Shown: one piece after another, positions 1-13,900 of the stretch
How the letters are laid out: each line of letters begins with the position of its first letter
Numbering within the stretch: the first letter of the stretch is position 1
Origin: Gavia stellata
Taxonomy: Eukaryota; Chordata; Aves; Gaviiformes; Gaviidae
NCBI RefSeq assembly: GCF_030936135.1
Contig: NC_082598.1
Span: forward strand, 31,552,687-31,616,686
Length of the DNA stretch: 64,000 bases
Reading direction: 5' to 3'
Program-made: the position numbers and the translations under genes
The notes under the pieces: generated by a model
What the model was told of the DNA's origin: nothing
The model's database searches: none
Seen by the model: the letters and a program-made list of their open reading frames with translations, nothing else

Positions 1-590
1 CAGTGCTGGCTTATAGTTATCCTGTCATCAGCTGATGTGGCCAGGTCTGTCTTCTCACCCATTTTTAGCTGATCAGGGCCAAGTTATTGGAAGAACAGCT
101 CAGCAATATGCCCTAAACAAATGAGTTTGTGCATAATATTTCAACATTGCCTCTCACTTCTGTTATCCCAGTCCTCCAGATAGATGTCAGTAGCATGCTG
201 TTAGCACTTGTGACTTATCACTGAAGGGTTTGGTCTATGAGTTTCACTCTCCCTTTGTGAAAAATAACATTTTCTATGGTAAGCCAGTAGTTTCTGTGAG
301 GACGAAATGCTCCTTCTCTCACCAGTGAAAAAAATGGGAAGTGGTATGATCCAAAAGTATTGACCAGTGCAATACAGGACTTGATTTAGGGGCTGGAGGG
401 GCAGAAAAAGGGGTTCATGTAACACCATCCCCTGCAAGACTGATCTTAGCAATAGTGATTTGAGTGTAGGATCCTCACCTGTCAGCATCTTGTGCCAGCC
501 TTGAGGGGGTACAAATGATGGCCAGCAACTGGGGAAGGGCAGCGGCGAGGTGTATTCCTTGGACTTTGGACCGCTCTGCAGCGGGGCCTC

Positions 591-640
591 AGGCAAGTCA
601 CTTCGCCTTTGGGAGGTTTATCCTTCCATCTGTAGCTTGG
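591..640 (+). repeat. Possible MIR-like SINE relic
   Basis: GGCAAGTCACTTCGCCTTTG followed by a CCATCTGTA block parallels the MIR order GGCAAGTCACTTAACCTCT ... TCATCTGTAAAATGG. It is short and diverged. Confidence 0.4.
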
Positions 641-1524
641 CCAGTAGTTCAGGTTTTAAATGCTTGCAAGCAGAATTGTCTCATATAAGAAATGAATCCC
701 ATGTTTTACGGGTTTTTTTTCTCTGAGAAGGAAATAATGAACCAACAACTATTTACTGTGTTGACCTCAAGTATTTAATGCAGATCTGGAAACCTCAGAT
801 AAAACCCAGCATACCAAAAGGATCTTCCATGAATAACTTCAGTTAATAAGTCTTGCCCTAGTAAAATAAAACTTTCTCCCTTCTGTTACATAATGGATGA
901 ATGTTTTGTTGGTGAATCAGAAGCTATTGCGGTCTCTTCCTTTCTAAAAGTCTCACATGCATCACTGAGCCCAGAGCTATTATAAGCAGGTTTTATCTTA
1001 TCCCATATGTTCTGCAATGCAGCCCAGTACCTCAATAACATCTATCGCATTTACTTAACCCTTTCGCAAATGTCCTTATATGTATGAATGCCACTAGCTG
1101 CTGTCACTGTGCTCAAGACGCTTGTCCCAAGTTGTTTTAAACCCCCTGACTACTTACTGTGTAACCTCTACCTGGAAACTGGGAAAGAAGAAGGAAACTC
1201 CTTGGCTCCAGTATTGTTTGCTGAGGAAGTTTGTACCAATGTCCTTGCACTGTCATTCCTGCTGAGAGTCCCCACTATCCCCTGCCTATCCCACATGTTC
1301 CCAAAGTGACCTGCCTGCTCTAGGTTTGGATGTGTCTTTCAGAGAGCAGCATCTTCCCCATCCCAGAGGTGCTGCACAAGGCTGGCAGCGGGATGGATTA
1401 GGGAGGCAGGATGTCGGTGTCAAAACAAAGGGTTGGGTGAGGAACATGAGGCTTTCTGACCTCTAGGACTGCCCATTGTGATATTTAATAACAGGCACAG
1501 AAATACAAAGACTGGCTAGGAAGG

Positions 1525-1590
1525 CTTTAATTTATAGATGGGGGAAACAGGAGCTCAAAAAGGAAGGGTGGTGAGATTCTTGCCAGACTA
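1525..1590 (-). repeat. MIR-like ancient SINE relic
   Basis: TTTATAGATGGGGGAAACAG then GAGCTCAAAAAGG follows the reverse complement of the MIR core (TTTACAGATGAGGAAACTGA, GGCTCAGAGAGG), and GATTCTTGCC follows the GACTTGCC block. Identified from memory of the consensus only. Confidence 0.5.
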
Positions 1591-4500
1591 AATGGGAGTG
1601 AAGAAGTAGGAAGGAGCAGTATTTACCTGGCTGTAGTCCTTCTGTTTAACATAATCTAAACACTTTAAAACTGCTCTTTACTCCTCTTCTTCATTAATAT
1701 CTCTTCCTTGCCACTAAAGATCACAGTGCCAATCCTCATGCTGTAGAGGTTAAGTCCTTTTGCCTTGAAGTGTGTAAAATAAGGTTTTACTTTCCCTGTT
1801 ACTTCCGTGTTGTGTAAACAGAAGTGTTGAAATAGCTCTTTCCTTGCTTTAGATGATAAAGTATATTATATGGTGTTTGAACATTAATAGACTCTGTTAT
1901 GCTGATTCATATGTGCTTCCTAACAGCTGACTACCTCAGCTACATACGGTTTCTTTGGAAGATACAGTCTTTGGGAGGAAGAAAATGGCAAAATGGGCTG
2001 CTGTTAATGGAAATGCTTTTGCTTCTGCAGGTGGCAAGGGAAAATAGATGTTTCTGGAAAGTAAGGTTGGGTCTTGCTGTGTTATGGATACTTTAGGTAG
2101 CATTACTAGTTTATATCAGGTAATCCAAGAATACCTGATCTTCTCTGGGGGACAAGGTTTGCAAGAAATAGTATCTCTTATAAGATCACTTGATACTCTT
2201 GGAAAAACAGGCAAGCATTGGCATGCTGTTTTTCCTTCGCTTTGCCTAGGTGTTTCATGAGACTATTGTGGCTGCACCAATTCGTTGCCTTTGATCCCTC
2301 TCAATCTTGTTTTCATTTAATGTTTCTCAGGTATTGATTTCATCTCTGGTTATATTATCTCATCTTATCTCTGCCAGCATGGGACTGTTGCATATTGTCC
2401 TCTTTACGAGTGTTATGCGCTATCGCCAAATGTCTCACGCAGTTGAACTCATTGCTGGGAAGTTACATTATTGAATCTGAGCATCAGTCTTTTTTTATGT
2501 CAGTCTTTATTCCCTTTGTGTTAGCTTAAATGTTTCCTTGGGATCTTTAGTGTTTGTGTCTACTTTGTATATCTGGACTGTGTCCATCTATCAACCCCAG
2601 CTTTGTTTTTTAGCTACATATGGAAGAGAGGGCAGTGGACTCAGGGCAGGTCATGGAGGCAGAAAATGGACAGAAACCAACTTTCCCTGTGAAATCTGGT
2701 GGACCACAATAGGTACAGGAGTTCAGGCCTATTTTAAAACGTAGGAACGTGGTTAAGCAGAGCAGAGTCTGCCCTCCTGCTTTCTTGTTCCCAAACAATT
2801 TGTTTCCCTTTTCCTGGAGGAGTGGAGACACCTCTCTGGAGAGTGCTTCTCCCGGCTCTGAATGCAAATGTATCGGCAATAGCGAGCAGCTCTGGGGACT
2901 CACAGAAATAGTTGTACTGAGACATGGAGTGGGTGGGAAAGCTGGAGGCAAGTGCCAATCCCAGTTTGCACGGGGAAGCTCTGTGCCCTATGAGAACAGA
3001 CTGGGCCGGGGTGGGGGGGGACAGGGTGGCTTTTTCGGTGAGGATCTACAAGCAGACGTTTGTGCAGATGCATGGCCAACCCAGGGCTCAACAGGGCAGC
3101 ACTTATGGTAGCAGATACCCCGAGTATGAATAAGCACACCATTAGCTTAAAATGAAGATGGATTTTTTTATTACTGATACTGGCAATGTACAACATAACA
3201 GCCTTTTTCTGCTGTGGAGATGGGATTAGAGATGTCAGTCAACTTACCCTCTTAACAGTATTTTTTAGTTCCCTTTTTTGCCTCGGCTGCTGTATTGTGC
3301 CCGCAGCCCAGTAACCCACCTGCCCTCTCCCTGCCATGCAGTTCTTAATGCTGCATGCATGCAGATTTCCATTCTCTAAATTCTTTATAGAAATTCCTAT
3401 TCAATTTAATAATTCATATCCTTATTAATCTAGTCTATTACATCATATTTTATAGCCATTAAATTCACTGACAAGGAGCACGTTACTTTGGAGACAGCTC
3501 CTGTACAATATCTCGTACTACAGATAGGTACTGCAGACCAGTGCTGCATTTCACATAATGAACAAATGTCTGTGAAATCTCCGCAAATCCCATTGCAAAA
3601 CTGAGGTTTGAAAAATCTTGGCCACAATAACTTCGACTTTAAAAAGTCACCATAAATCCTGCTTTTATTTATTTTTTCCCCTCAATGATCATCTTTCTAC
3701 CTACCAGCTGATGCTTTTGCTTGGTCACCTCTGCTCAGAGAGGTCTCTCCCCACAGGTTGTCTCACCCATCCCACTCTGAGTGCCCCCAACATCACAGCA
3801 AGGACGAAAAGCTGCAAGGGACCAACACCTTGTTATGTCTTTAGGTGCTTTTTCGATGATGGTGTGAGGCTTTCTGCTTCTCATATGAGACTTGTTTCGC
3901 TTGAAAATGATTTTTCAGATGTTGCCAGTGGTGTTGACATCTTCTCTGTCCCATCCAGTGGTGCAGCCTCACTCCTGCATTGTGCTTGTTGTTTGGGATA
4001 CATTGCTCGCTCTCTTTCCAGTCATTTAAATCTCTTCCCTCTGTATGAGTGGCAGTTAAATCTTTATTTGACCTGTGCTTGTGTTGAGGCTCAGAGCAGT
4101 TTTTGAAAGGCATCACAGCCTAGGAATCCCAATGGATTTGGGTGACATTTGAGTAGTTTAAGTACAAGCTATTTTATGGGGATTTGTCAGCTGGTGTGTT
4201 GCTAAGGCTTTGCCAGCTGGAGTCCAAAGGCTGTGCCTGATTTACCGGCAATAAAGCCCATTGCACCAGCCTTCATCTTTCTTGGAGAGAGCCTTAGAGT
4301 GAAAGAGAGAATGGGAGAGGAGTAGCTGCCTCTACCGGTCTCCCCTCTGTCGTTAGGGGTAGAGGGACCATGTGCTGCCTTCATGATGCCGATGCTCTCC
4401 GCTTTAACTGGCTCTGTGTTCGGCACTGTGTGTCTTTATGCAGCTGACAAATTATATGACAGGTTAAAGATTATTCTAATCTGCTCTGCTAGTCTTCTGG

Positions 4501-7500
4501 AATAAGCTAGAAGGGAGCGTTTACCATATGTGCTGTGTTATTCTAGCTAACGTATCCAACCTTGTTTATCTGTCGCCTTCACACCTCATGCTTTTCTGTG
4601 ATTCAAAACTGATTTACTGTTAACTGTTTACAGTGATTTGAACAAGAGAGCCTTGAAAAAGAGGCAGTAAAAAGGTTTAATTGCTGATTTCCCATGTTCT
4701 CCTGGGGCTGGATCTGTAGGATTCCCATTCAGGTGATTAAGGAGAGAAGCAAAGAGCCCGTGTAAGCAGACTTGTTTCTTGGCTGTCTCAGCAATTGCCC
4801 TTGACACAAGTCGACAGCATTGGATGTCCCAACCTTCAGCCTTTCCTATCCCATTTTTTTCTTTCTGCAGTATAGATAGAAAAGAGGGATGAGTCATGTT
4901 TGAGCTCTAGCGTTAGAGACTCAAAAGGCTTTTGTGCAGGGCATTGTCTGTTGCATTGCCAATGTTTGGATTCCTTTTTGTACTTGTTTTACTGTTGTAG
5001 GAAGCATTTTATCCTGTAGGTGATATCATCCCACATCTTCCTCCGTAAGATCTTGTGAAAAATTTTCATAAATACGACTTTGCCTTAGCGGTCAGGCATT
5101 GCCTCCTGAGAAACCTGGAGGGGCTGGCTGCTCCTTATCTCTGCGCTGGCAGGATGGGGAATAGCATGTGCAGCCTGTGCGGGGAAGGGTGTTCATTGGT
5201 TTTGCAATGAGTCACGAAGCCTAATTTAAAGAACTCACGCTTAGCAATGTGACAACTGTGATGATGGGTATGGAGCAGGGAAACAGCTAAGGGACATGTT
5301 AAATCACATGGAGAAAAGCAGATCTTGGCTGGAGATAATCATGTTGGCTTTCACTCATTTTGATGAAATGAAAGCTGTGTTGACCTGTCTTACTTGTTCA
5401 ACACCTAGATTCATAGTTGGTGAATCAGTACAGTACCTTTGGAGTTGATGAGGTAATTCACAGTTATATCTGAAGACCTCCAAAAGAGGAGGGGACAAGG
5501 GTAGTGTGAATGAATGACACAGTGAGAACCTTTTTTTAAAAATGCTCTAGTTGAATTGATTTATGTAGTAAATTACATTAACCAGCAGAAATGGCATCAC
5601 ACAGCCTTCCCTTTCAAAGAAGGCTGAGGAAGCAGGCAAGGTGGGAACTGCGGAAAAACAGCTCTTTCACCCAGTCTTGTGTCTGGTACTGATGCTTTCT
5701 CTCCTGTATGCTCTACCATTTGATTTATGAGTTTTTGCAGGCAGCCTCTGAAGTGCTTGAAGGCTTGGGGCAGCTGTGGCCTAGAGCAATAATTTCTCTC
5801 TTTCTCTGCATGACTGCCTACCTGTCTGTTAGGGGTTTTGTGTAAGAATATATTTCTCTAAAGTCGAAATTGAGCAGCAAGCAATTGGTCTGGCTGGAGA
5901 TGTGAGTTGGTCAGCTTATGGAAAGCAGAGCTAGGGGACAGGGAGAGTAAACTGCTGTACCCCTTTTTCTTCTGTGCTGGTGAAACTGCTGCTTTGGTGG
6001 TTGTTGTTTTCCTCATCTGCTCATTGTGGGTCAGCGATTCTGTATTGAAAAATTCTAATGCTGGGTCTAAATTTGAGGTTCATAATTCAGCTTGTTACCT
6101 TTATGCTGCTACTGGGATGCCTGTTGCCTTAATGAAGTTGCACAAATGCTGTGCATCTTGACTGCCCAATGAAAAGGATGATACCTGTGTAAACTTCTTA
6201 AGGATCTGTAAAGGAAATGCAGAATTACTATCTATCTATTGGTTGTGTCTTTGACTTTATAATTTCAGTCTAGGTTTCCTGCTTCATCCATAATCAGGTA
6301 CAGATATAATCAGATTCGCAAGGAGTAGCTTTCTTGCTCTTTGTGTAAGTTTAATCCCATCCCTGGGTTCAACGCATGCTCGCTGGCACCATGCTAGTTT
6401 GGAAATCACTTGTCACTGGAAGTAGCCAGATCGCAGTGTGCTTGGGCACATTTTCTCTCTCTAAATACCCTGTAGTTATGCCTCCAGCAACTACAAAGGG
6501 GTGTTGCCCAGACGCGGCTTTGTCGTACACAGGTATAGCAGAGCGGAGTGTAAGACCTGATGTGGTGTTGAAGAGTACTATTGCACTACAGAAGATTTTT
6601 CATGTTTCCTGGTCAAATGTTCCTACAGGGGCCTTCTACATACTTTGCAACCAGCAACAGCTCATAGGAAGAGTAGAGCATGCTGAGGCAGTGCATATGC
6701 ACACAGCCTAGAAGAAAAGCACATATAGGGATTTAGATAGCTTATGAAAATATTTGTCACCAGTACAACATGATGCTTCTCAAACTGGATTATGATAGGA
6801 GGCTAAAAGTTTTTATTTTTTTTAAATAGCTTGTTTTAAGGAGATTGAATGCCAAATTAAGTAAAGGCAGAAAAGAAATTAAGCTCTTTGACAGTCATGA
6901 TGTTTTAGAAATTCTTTGCTGCATACCAAACCAGAGAAATTAACCTCTTCTTGGCAATGGTTAACAAGAAACTCTTGATACTTCTTTTTACTAGATGTGG
7001 GGAAAGTAGTTGGAAGCTGCATTTATTTTCTTCAGTCTTCAATGAAAAAAAAAATTGTGGTTTTTTTCTGGTTAACTTTTTAATTTCTTGTTCCTGTCTT
7101 CACGTCTGTTTTGTCTTTTTGCCGTGCTTTTTTTGATGCAGCTTTTAAAATTCAAGCCTCAAGGAAGAAATGCTTGGTCAAATTCTGTCCTCAGTTACTT
7201 GGGGAAAAAAAAGTAAGAAAAAAATACTGACTTTGCTGATATAAAGCTGGATGTTTATTGAAGTAACCCACCAGCAAACCAACGGAATTTTATCCTGTTC
7301 TCTTTGTTCATTTGTAAATTGACTTGTCTAGTTATGAGGCTACATAAGTAAAACAGAGTAGGTTATTTTCAATTGCTTTTAATTCAAGGCAGAGGATCCA
7401 GCATCTGCCAAAGTGGGGTGACTAAAGCAGTGCTTGTCTTTTGGTGAAAAGATCAAGACAAGTGTGGTGTAAAGCCTAAAAATGAGCCTCAAATAATAGA

Positions 7501-7629
7501 TAATAAATAAATTCTGGCTGTACAAAATTATCCTTTCTCTTCATCCGAATGTTCGGCTGCACTGACACCTCCAAGCAGATCCTTAAACCCAGGAGCAGAT
7601 GTTTTAATGCTCTTACATGTGCTTTGTCA

Positions 7630-7995
7630 ATATGACGCGTCAACAGCGAGTTGCAGCCCTGCATTTACATGGCAGGCGCCGGGCTGCTTCGGGCTGGTGA
7701 CTTGCTCTTTGACCTCATTCTTCCTTTGAACCTGCTGCTGCGGTGCGTGCTCGCCAGCCGTGCCGAGGCACCGCGTCCCTCAGCCCTGCGCCTGTTTGTC
7801 TTGTAATCCGCAGACAAGAAAAAAGCAGGCAAATTCCAGCCTTTCAAGAAGCTCTTCGGTAAGAGGAAGAAAAGAGAGCCCGCGTCAGGCTGCGAGGAAG
7901 CCAAACTGAAGCCCAGCCACTCCTTCGGCAACGTCTGCAACGGCACCTTCTCCTCCGATGAAGAGCCAAACGGTGGTCTGAGGTAAGCTCACGCG
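7630..7995. promoter_or_regulatory. CpG-dense patch around the upstream CRACD exon
   Basis: I count roughly 27 CpG dinucleotides over about 370 bases, including gacgcgtc, ggcgcc and caccgcgtccc just before the acceptor. Flanking intron has only scattered CpGs. The patch is smaller than a typical island. It may reflect a GC-rich exon, an intragenic promoter or an enhancer. Confidence 0.4.
7814..7982 (+). CDS. CRACD: CRACD upstream coding exon (basic N-terminus of the long isoform)
   Basis: The acceptor is ...taatccgCAG and the donor is AG|gtaagc. The exon supplies two bases of a split codon, 55 full codons and two bases of an Arg codon completed at 23452. It encodes a strongly basic stretch ([20 protein letters not shown]), then an acidic and serine-rich end ([11 protein letters not shown]). 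The FxxFKKxFGKRKKK pattern resembles the N-termini of long CRACD isoforms and of the paralogue CRACDL. The short form starting at 23468 would skip it. The basic cluster could bind membrane or act as a nuclear signal; that is inference. The exon sits in a CpG-dense patch unlike its surroundings. Confidence 0.85.
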
Positions 7996-10900
7996 GGTGG
8001 GCTGCCAGCCCGTGCAAACACAAGGCTTGTTCTCCCTGCCTTTAGTGGAATTAAATTTAAATTCTCCCTCTGCTGAGTGGTAGCAAGTTGTACGCTACGT
8101 GTTAGGAAGCATCTCTGTCCCTCCTCTGAACGTGACACCCGCTGCTGTAGACCCCGAGGTCTCGCTTCTTGCACGTGTTACTTACTGGGTACATGTGCCA
8201 GTCTGCGCAAGAGAAATCCCAGGGTGAAGCAGAAATGAATTTGAATCCGGCTCTGTGATTTAACAGAACTCCACAGCAAACACCTGAGCAGAGGTATTAA
8301 TGGCATCGGTGTTTTTAAAACAGGGCAAAGGGAAACTTGAACTGGCTGCTACAGATACTTTATTCCATACTTTTCCCTGCAAGGTGGTATCTCTGGGTAA
8401 GGATGGAAATGTCCTCTTTCAGTCTATCCCGTAAAGTTTCTGCATTGTAATTGGGGTCAACAAACAGGCTGTGGTTTTTTCTGATCTGAATTGAATGTAG
8501 AGTAGAAGAAGAAAGAGAGGGGAGAGAGGCACCGGGAAATCAGATTGTATTGCAGTGACAAGAGAGGACAGGAGGAGAGCGTGAGAATTTGCTGCAGAAA
8601 TGATGGGAGAAAGAAACTGCACAGAGTTAACTAGTCAGCGATCTCTAACTAGGAACAGAACAGAAAAAAAGCCCCAAACCAAATCAAACCAAAACAAAAA
8701 ACCCCACGCCAACAACAACAAAAAACCCAAGACCAGATGCACAAACGAATTGGGTCAGTAATACTTATTTCACTTTCCAACTGAAAGTCTCAGAGAGGTT
8801 AGTTGACTCCTGAGCAAAGTCTGCTTCTTTGGAAAAAAAGGAACTGTTTGCACTGTATATCAGAAACATCACCCTGCACAGTACTTTCAATGGTGCAAAA
8901 TCATAGCTGCGAAAATGTGGTTTATTTTTTTAAATATATTTTTTTTAAGCTTCCGGATTTTTTGTTCCATTATGTGAAATTCTCAAAGTTCTAGGTTTCC
9001 CCTTTGGTTTCTGCAATGCAATATTGTGCACCTCTTTTGCCTGTCCCAGCTTTTTAGAAAACCAAGACTGAGCATAGCCACACTGTAAATGGAGACGTGA
9101 CTGACTGCTGTTGCGTTGCATTGCCTGTGTGCATGGTGCTGAGCGACTGTAGGAAGTTAGAGTACCTTTTCCCCTCAAGAGCAAACTAGTGAACAAGAGC
9201 AAATCAAAGGGCATCATCTCGCTATCAGGGATTTCTCATTTGTCGTACCTGAAATCGCAGTACTGTGCCCAGAAACAAACAGAGATATAGGAACTTGTCC
9301 CCTTCCTCAACGGTGAAGTGAAGGTGTCGCAGACCCTTGTGAGACTGTTAAATGCTTGCGGTTTTAAACGTATTAATTTTTCTAATTAATAAAGACATAA
9401 AATGTAAGTCTCTAGTGGAATAAACTAGACCGCACAATTTAAATCACAGGGGATTAGCAAATGTAAAGGGTCCCACGACTCATCTCAAGTGGAACATTTC
9501 TTTCTGCACATGTGATTTGCAAGAGATGCTTCTGTTTTAGCCTGCTAGAAATACTCAGTCAAAACTCTATTTTCCCTCTCAGGCTTCATGGTGCAAATGT
9601 GGGTGGGATTTGATAATAATTTTCAGTTTGCAGGTAGCATTTGCCATGTTGTTATTCTTACAACAAGCATAGATGTTCAGTGCAGTGCATTATATTGCTT
9701 TGGGGAGCTTAGCTTTGCTGCCCTTTTCTGTTTTCAGCAGCGTTGCTTCTATCCATTATATTTTTTTGCCTTTAGTATAATTTCAAATGTTCATGAATTG
9801 AATGCAGAGATAAGCTATCTAAGTAAAATAATATACACAGTTGTTTACGAGTTGTCTAACAGTAAATACATTACCATACCTTCCATTATTCATACAGAAA
9901 TGGACCAGAGCAAATATAAATAACTAGCAGTATATTTATATAACCAAAGTCTTGAGTAGTTTTATAAAACCATCATCTGCTTCAAACTCTTTTAGAAAAG
10001 CTTAATAAAGGTTCCAATTTTGCAATGAAAGTTCAGGGATGGTCCCGTTCCCTTAGTAGAGCTATATTTCTTCATCAACCTGTAAAGTACATTCATTTGT
10101 TATCTGCAGATGTTTCATGTGGACTTTTTGTTTTGTTTTGGGGAGGGGGAGGTTATTATTTTGGAAATATATTAAGGAAGCAAGCTGCTTCAGGAAGGTA
10201 GAGACAAGAAAATAAATGAGTATAGGCTAAATAAGAGATCTGTGTTGCTTCCAAGATCTAAGCTAGTATTTCACTGTGTGGTGTATTGGCTTACAAGTCC
10301 GCTCAGAGCTAATGCCTGAATCTCTAATAGAGACTGCGCCAACCGGGTGATGCAGATGTACCAGGAGCAATTTAGGTAATCTGCATATGGCGTAGATTGA
10401 CTAGCTGAGTTGGAAGCAGCCTGAGAGATCTGCCTGTCCATCCTTTCTTACAGCTACTTCCTGGACTCATCAGATGCAAATAACTTGCTTGGTGTTCTGA
10501 TGTGTGCGCACTTCAACCTATTTATTCACCCATGTTGTTTTGCAGTTCCAGGTGGGAGATTTGCTACTGCAATTTGTCTTGCCCTGCCTTGTGAAAGACT
10601 GGAATTCCTTTTCCCACTTCTATATCACCTTTCTTGAGTTTACAAAGTTAAAACTGTATTCATTAACTTTCTGTCCTAACTGTATGAGCTGGGAGGTAGA
10701 AGTGCTTATTACAAGACAAGTTGAATTGCATTTGTGGAGTTTCACAGAAGTCTCTAGAAGCTTCTGTTCTGAGGCTATGATTTGGCACTTTATAAGATTT
10801 TATATTTGCCTTATTTGTCAAAGTTGACACTAAGCAAGCATTGTGAGGAAATACCTGAAAGGGCACCTGTGTGGTGCCCTACAAAAAGTTTGTCATTCTG

Positions 10901-13900
10901 GGTTGATGTGCAGAGGCAGCAGGGAAATAACTTTTTATTTACAGAGGGTACAGCAGTGTGCCTTTTCTTGGGCTGAATGCAATATTTCAAAGGACCTGGA
11001 AGTAGACCTGTCAGGTCTTTAAGGCTGAAGTGTGACAACATTGATCTTCTTCAGGGAAAAGCCTCAGCAACATTCAGTCTCTTGAATGTGCCTGTCCATG
11101 AAATGGGACGCCTTTATCTGTAAATCCCTATCAAGTTCCGCATAATCCCTGTAAAACTGTTCTCAGGTCACCTGCATAAAGTCAGCCTCATTACGAAGAA
11201 ATCACCTAAAGTTCTTAGTTCTCTATATATGCTGACGAAGACTGCCTGTGAAAAAGAAAGCATGAGAGATTTCCTGTCTCGTAAACAAATTTGCCCAGTA
11301 TTTGCTGAACCATTGTCAACATGTATTGCAGTTGGGACTGGACTGCAAGTCACCCAGCTCTTTGCCTAGTAGAGCTGTGCTGAACTGTAGAGCAGTTACT
11401 ACTCAGCTAATGAATTCAGCTTCTCTTCTGCTTGTGGGGGCCACGTGCATAAGCAGTGTGATTTCTCCAAATGTATTAGTTCTTTGAAAAGACCTCATTT
11501 TGGCAAGCAAAGTTGTGATTTGCTATTCAAGCTGTACCCTTGTTGCACTCGATCAGATAATTCAGACACCGTATAATTGCACTGATTTCTTCTACAATGA
11601 TTGTAGAAGCCAAAAGCATTCCTTTACAAATAAAAAGTTTGGTTTCTGACAATTTTACCAGCAGAACTTCAAAACTATCTTTCCTTGACAATTGTCCTGA
11701 CGTCTTGCCAGTAAACTTCAGTTCTAGAAATGTAAAGTGGGCATATGCAGCGCTGAAGGAAAATCTTTCAGTACTTTGTGTAATATTTGCTCAGTGTCTG
11801 CACTCAAAGACAGGCTTCGCATGGCAATACTTTAAGGCAAGTATTTTGCACAGTTCGCATCACTAGGCTATATAGATAAGCAAAATAAGCCATAAACTGT
11901 TTATGGACCAAAGCTGGGGCAAGGAGCATGGTGTGTTCCCAAGCTGCATCAGGAGTTTTATTGCTTGTGGCAGGAAGTTCCCAGGGGGAAGGCCCCAGGG
12001 TGGCAAATGGGGACACAGTGCCAAAGACGTGGCGCAAGTCAGGTCGCGCATCTGTATGAAGCTGCAAGTTGTGTGAGCGGCTGTCTCCTGGGAAGAACTG
12101 AAGTCTCCTGAGTTTCTCCAGGCAGTCTGCCTGCCAACGCCAAGAGTGAATCTTTCCATTTGAAAAGAGCAGAAGAAGGACTGGGGAGAGGGGAAAAAAA
12201 AAAAAAAAGCATTTCATTGTCATCTTAAGAAGCCTTCATTAAGTAATTTGCTAAGGGTAATTTTTGTCAGAGGCTGGGTGGGTTGGGCTGTTTCACTGGT
12301 GGTTTACACCTGAGCCCAAATGCCACAGACAGCCTGAATGTGGAAAGGAGATGGTGGTTTCGTACCAGCCATCAGCGTTTATAGTGCAAATTTGGCTTCT
12401 CTCTACTTAAGAGAGGCCAAGGGCAGTGGTGGAAAGAATGTCAGTGACGCATGGACAAGGCTTCCATGGGATGTGGCACCTGCATAGCACATTTCTTGGA
12501 GGATACTTGGCCACTACTGGCCTTCCTCAAAGTATTTTTTAGAGGGAGAATAACGTGATTGAGATTTGATCAGCCAGCTGACTCCTGGTTTCGGCAATAA
12601 AATCCAGACAGCTGTTATTGTTTATCTAAGAGGTATTTGACCCTGTAAAGTATAAATTTTAATTTTACATTAATTTTGAATTCTGTGCCTGAATGGTCAC
12701 AAAGGGCGCAAGCACAAATTTTCAGGCAGAGAAAAGATAGGAGGTATGGTTATCAACATGGCAACATTTCAGTCTGGAGAAGAGGAGGCTGAGGGGAGAC
12801 CTCATCACTCTCTACAGTTACCTGAAAGGGGGTTGCAGAGAGGTGGGTGTTGGTCTCTTCTCCCAAGTGACTAGCGACAGGACAAGAGGAAATGGCCCCA
12901 AGTTGTGCCAGGGGAGGTTCAGGCTGGATATTAGGAAGAAATTTCTTCACTGAAAGAGAGTGTGAAGCATTGGAACAGGCTGCCCAGTGAGGTGGTTGTT
13001 ACCATCACTGGAGGTGTTCAAGGAACGTGTGGACGAGGCATTGTGGGACATGGTTTAATGGGCATGGTGGTGTTGGTTGATGGTTGGACTTGATGATCTT
13101 ACAGGTCTTTTCCAACCTTAGTGATTCTGTGTAATCATGATCTCTTTAATTCATTGAAATTTGAGAAAGAAGCCTACAGAAAGCGGAAACAAATGATGAA
13201 TCGCAGAGGGATGTAAAGGATAAGGAGGAGTCATTTTATGAATTCTTTACTAACAGGAGGACTAAGCAAAGTGTTGGTCCTCTGTAAGCAAAGAGAGAAT
13301 GATAGCAACAAGTGAAAAAAAAGCAGCACTAGGTGTGCTTTCAACATTATGTCTGGTTTTAGCCTGTGTGAACTTTCTTACTGTGAGTGCAGTTTATACT
13401 GAGTTCGTGCATACATGGGGAGCAGGAATATCACAGCTTTGAGAGAATATGTACAAAATGCAAGTTCTTCTGTAGGCTGCAGATTGGGACCTGTATGCTT
13501 GTGGTTGTTTTCACAGAAGTTAGAGATAGGAGAGGCTTGTTCAGTGCTCAGCCACCCTTTCTATGATTGTTCCCAGCTGAGCATTTACCTCAGAAAACAA
13601 AATTATTCATCTGATTTTTCTAAACAGCACATTCAGCTTGGGAATTTCTGCAGGTATTTGTGGTTGTCTTCTCTTCCAATAACAGCATATTATATAAGCC
13701 AGGTCTAGGAGATGATACAGTTTGTTCACTATTAGTCATCTCTTGTATCTCCATTTTAGTTTCTGAATATTTAATTATCATTTTGCATTTCATGTGAAGG
13801 AGAACAACTCATCTGCGTCAAATGTGGCCTTGGTTACTAACTGCTGATCAATGGCATTCACTCTTGTTGTCATAGAGACTGGCCTGAAAAAATGAATGTA

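Larger units (their letters stand above)
1..7813 (+). other. CRACD: Probable CRACD upstream intron
   Basis: Because the exon at 7814 begins within a codon, this stretch should be intron. No upstream coding exon with matching phase could be recognised. It holds the MIR-like relics at 591 and 1525 and unremarkable AT-rich sequence. The open frames here, up to 162 codons, show no splice support or known similarity. Confidence 0.6.

Noticed and set aside
201-596. 131-codon minus-strand ORF
   Set aside because: No recognisable domain, no splice context, ordinary composition; within the range expected by chance in 64 kb.
3618-4106. 162-codon plus-strand ORF
   Set aside because: No known similarity, overlaps an equally plausible minus frame, no intron phase match to CRACD.
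9298-9362. Possible further MIR-like piece (CCTTCCTCAACGGTGAAGTG, TTGTGAGACTGTTAAATG)
   Set aside because: Similarity is too loose to tell from chance by eye.
12753-12950. Minus-strand ORF similar to part of the one at 30910-31698
   Set aside because: The similarity is only because both are antisense to CR1 copies.
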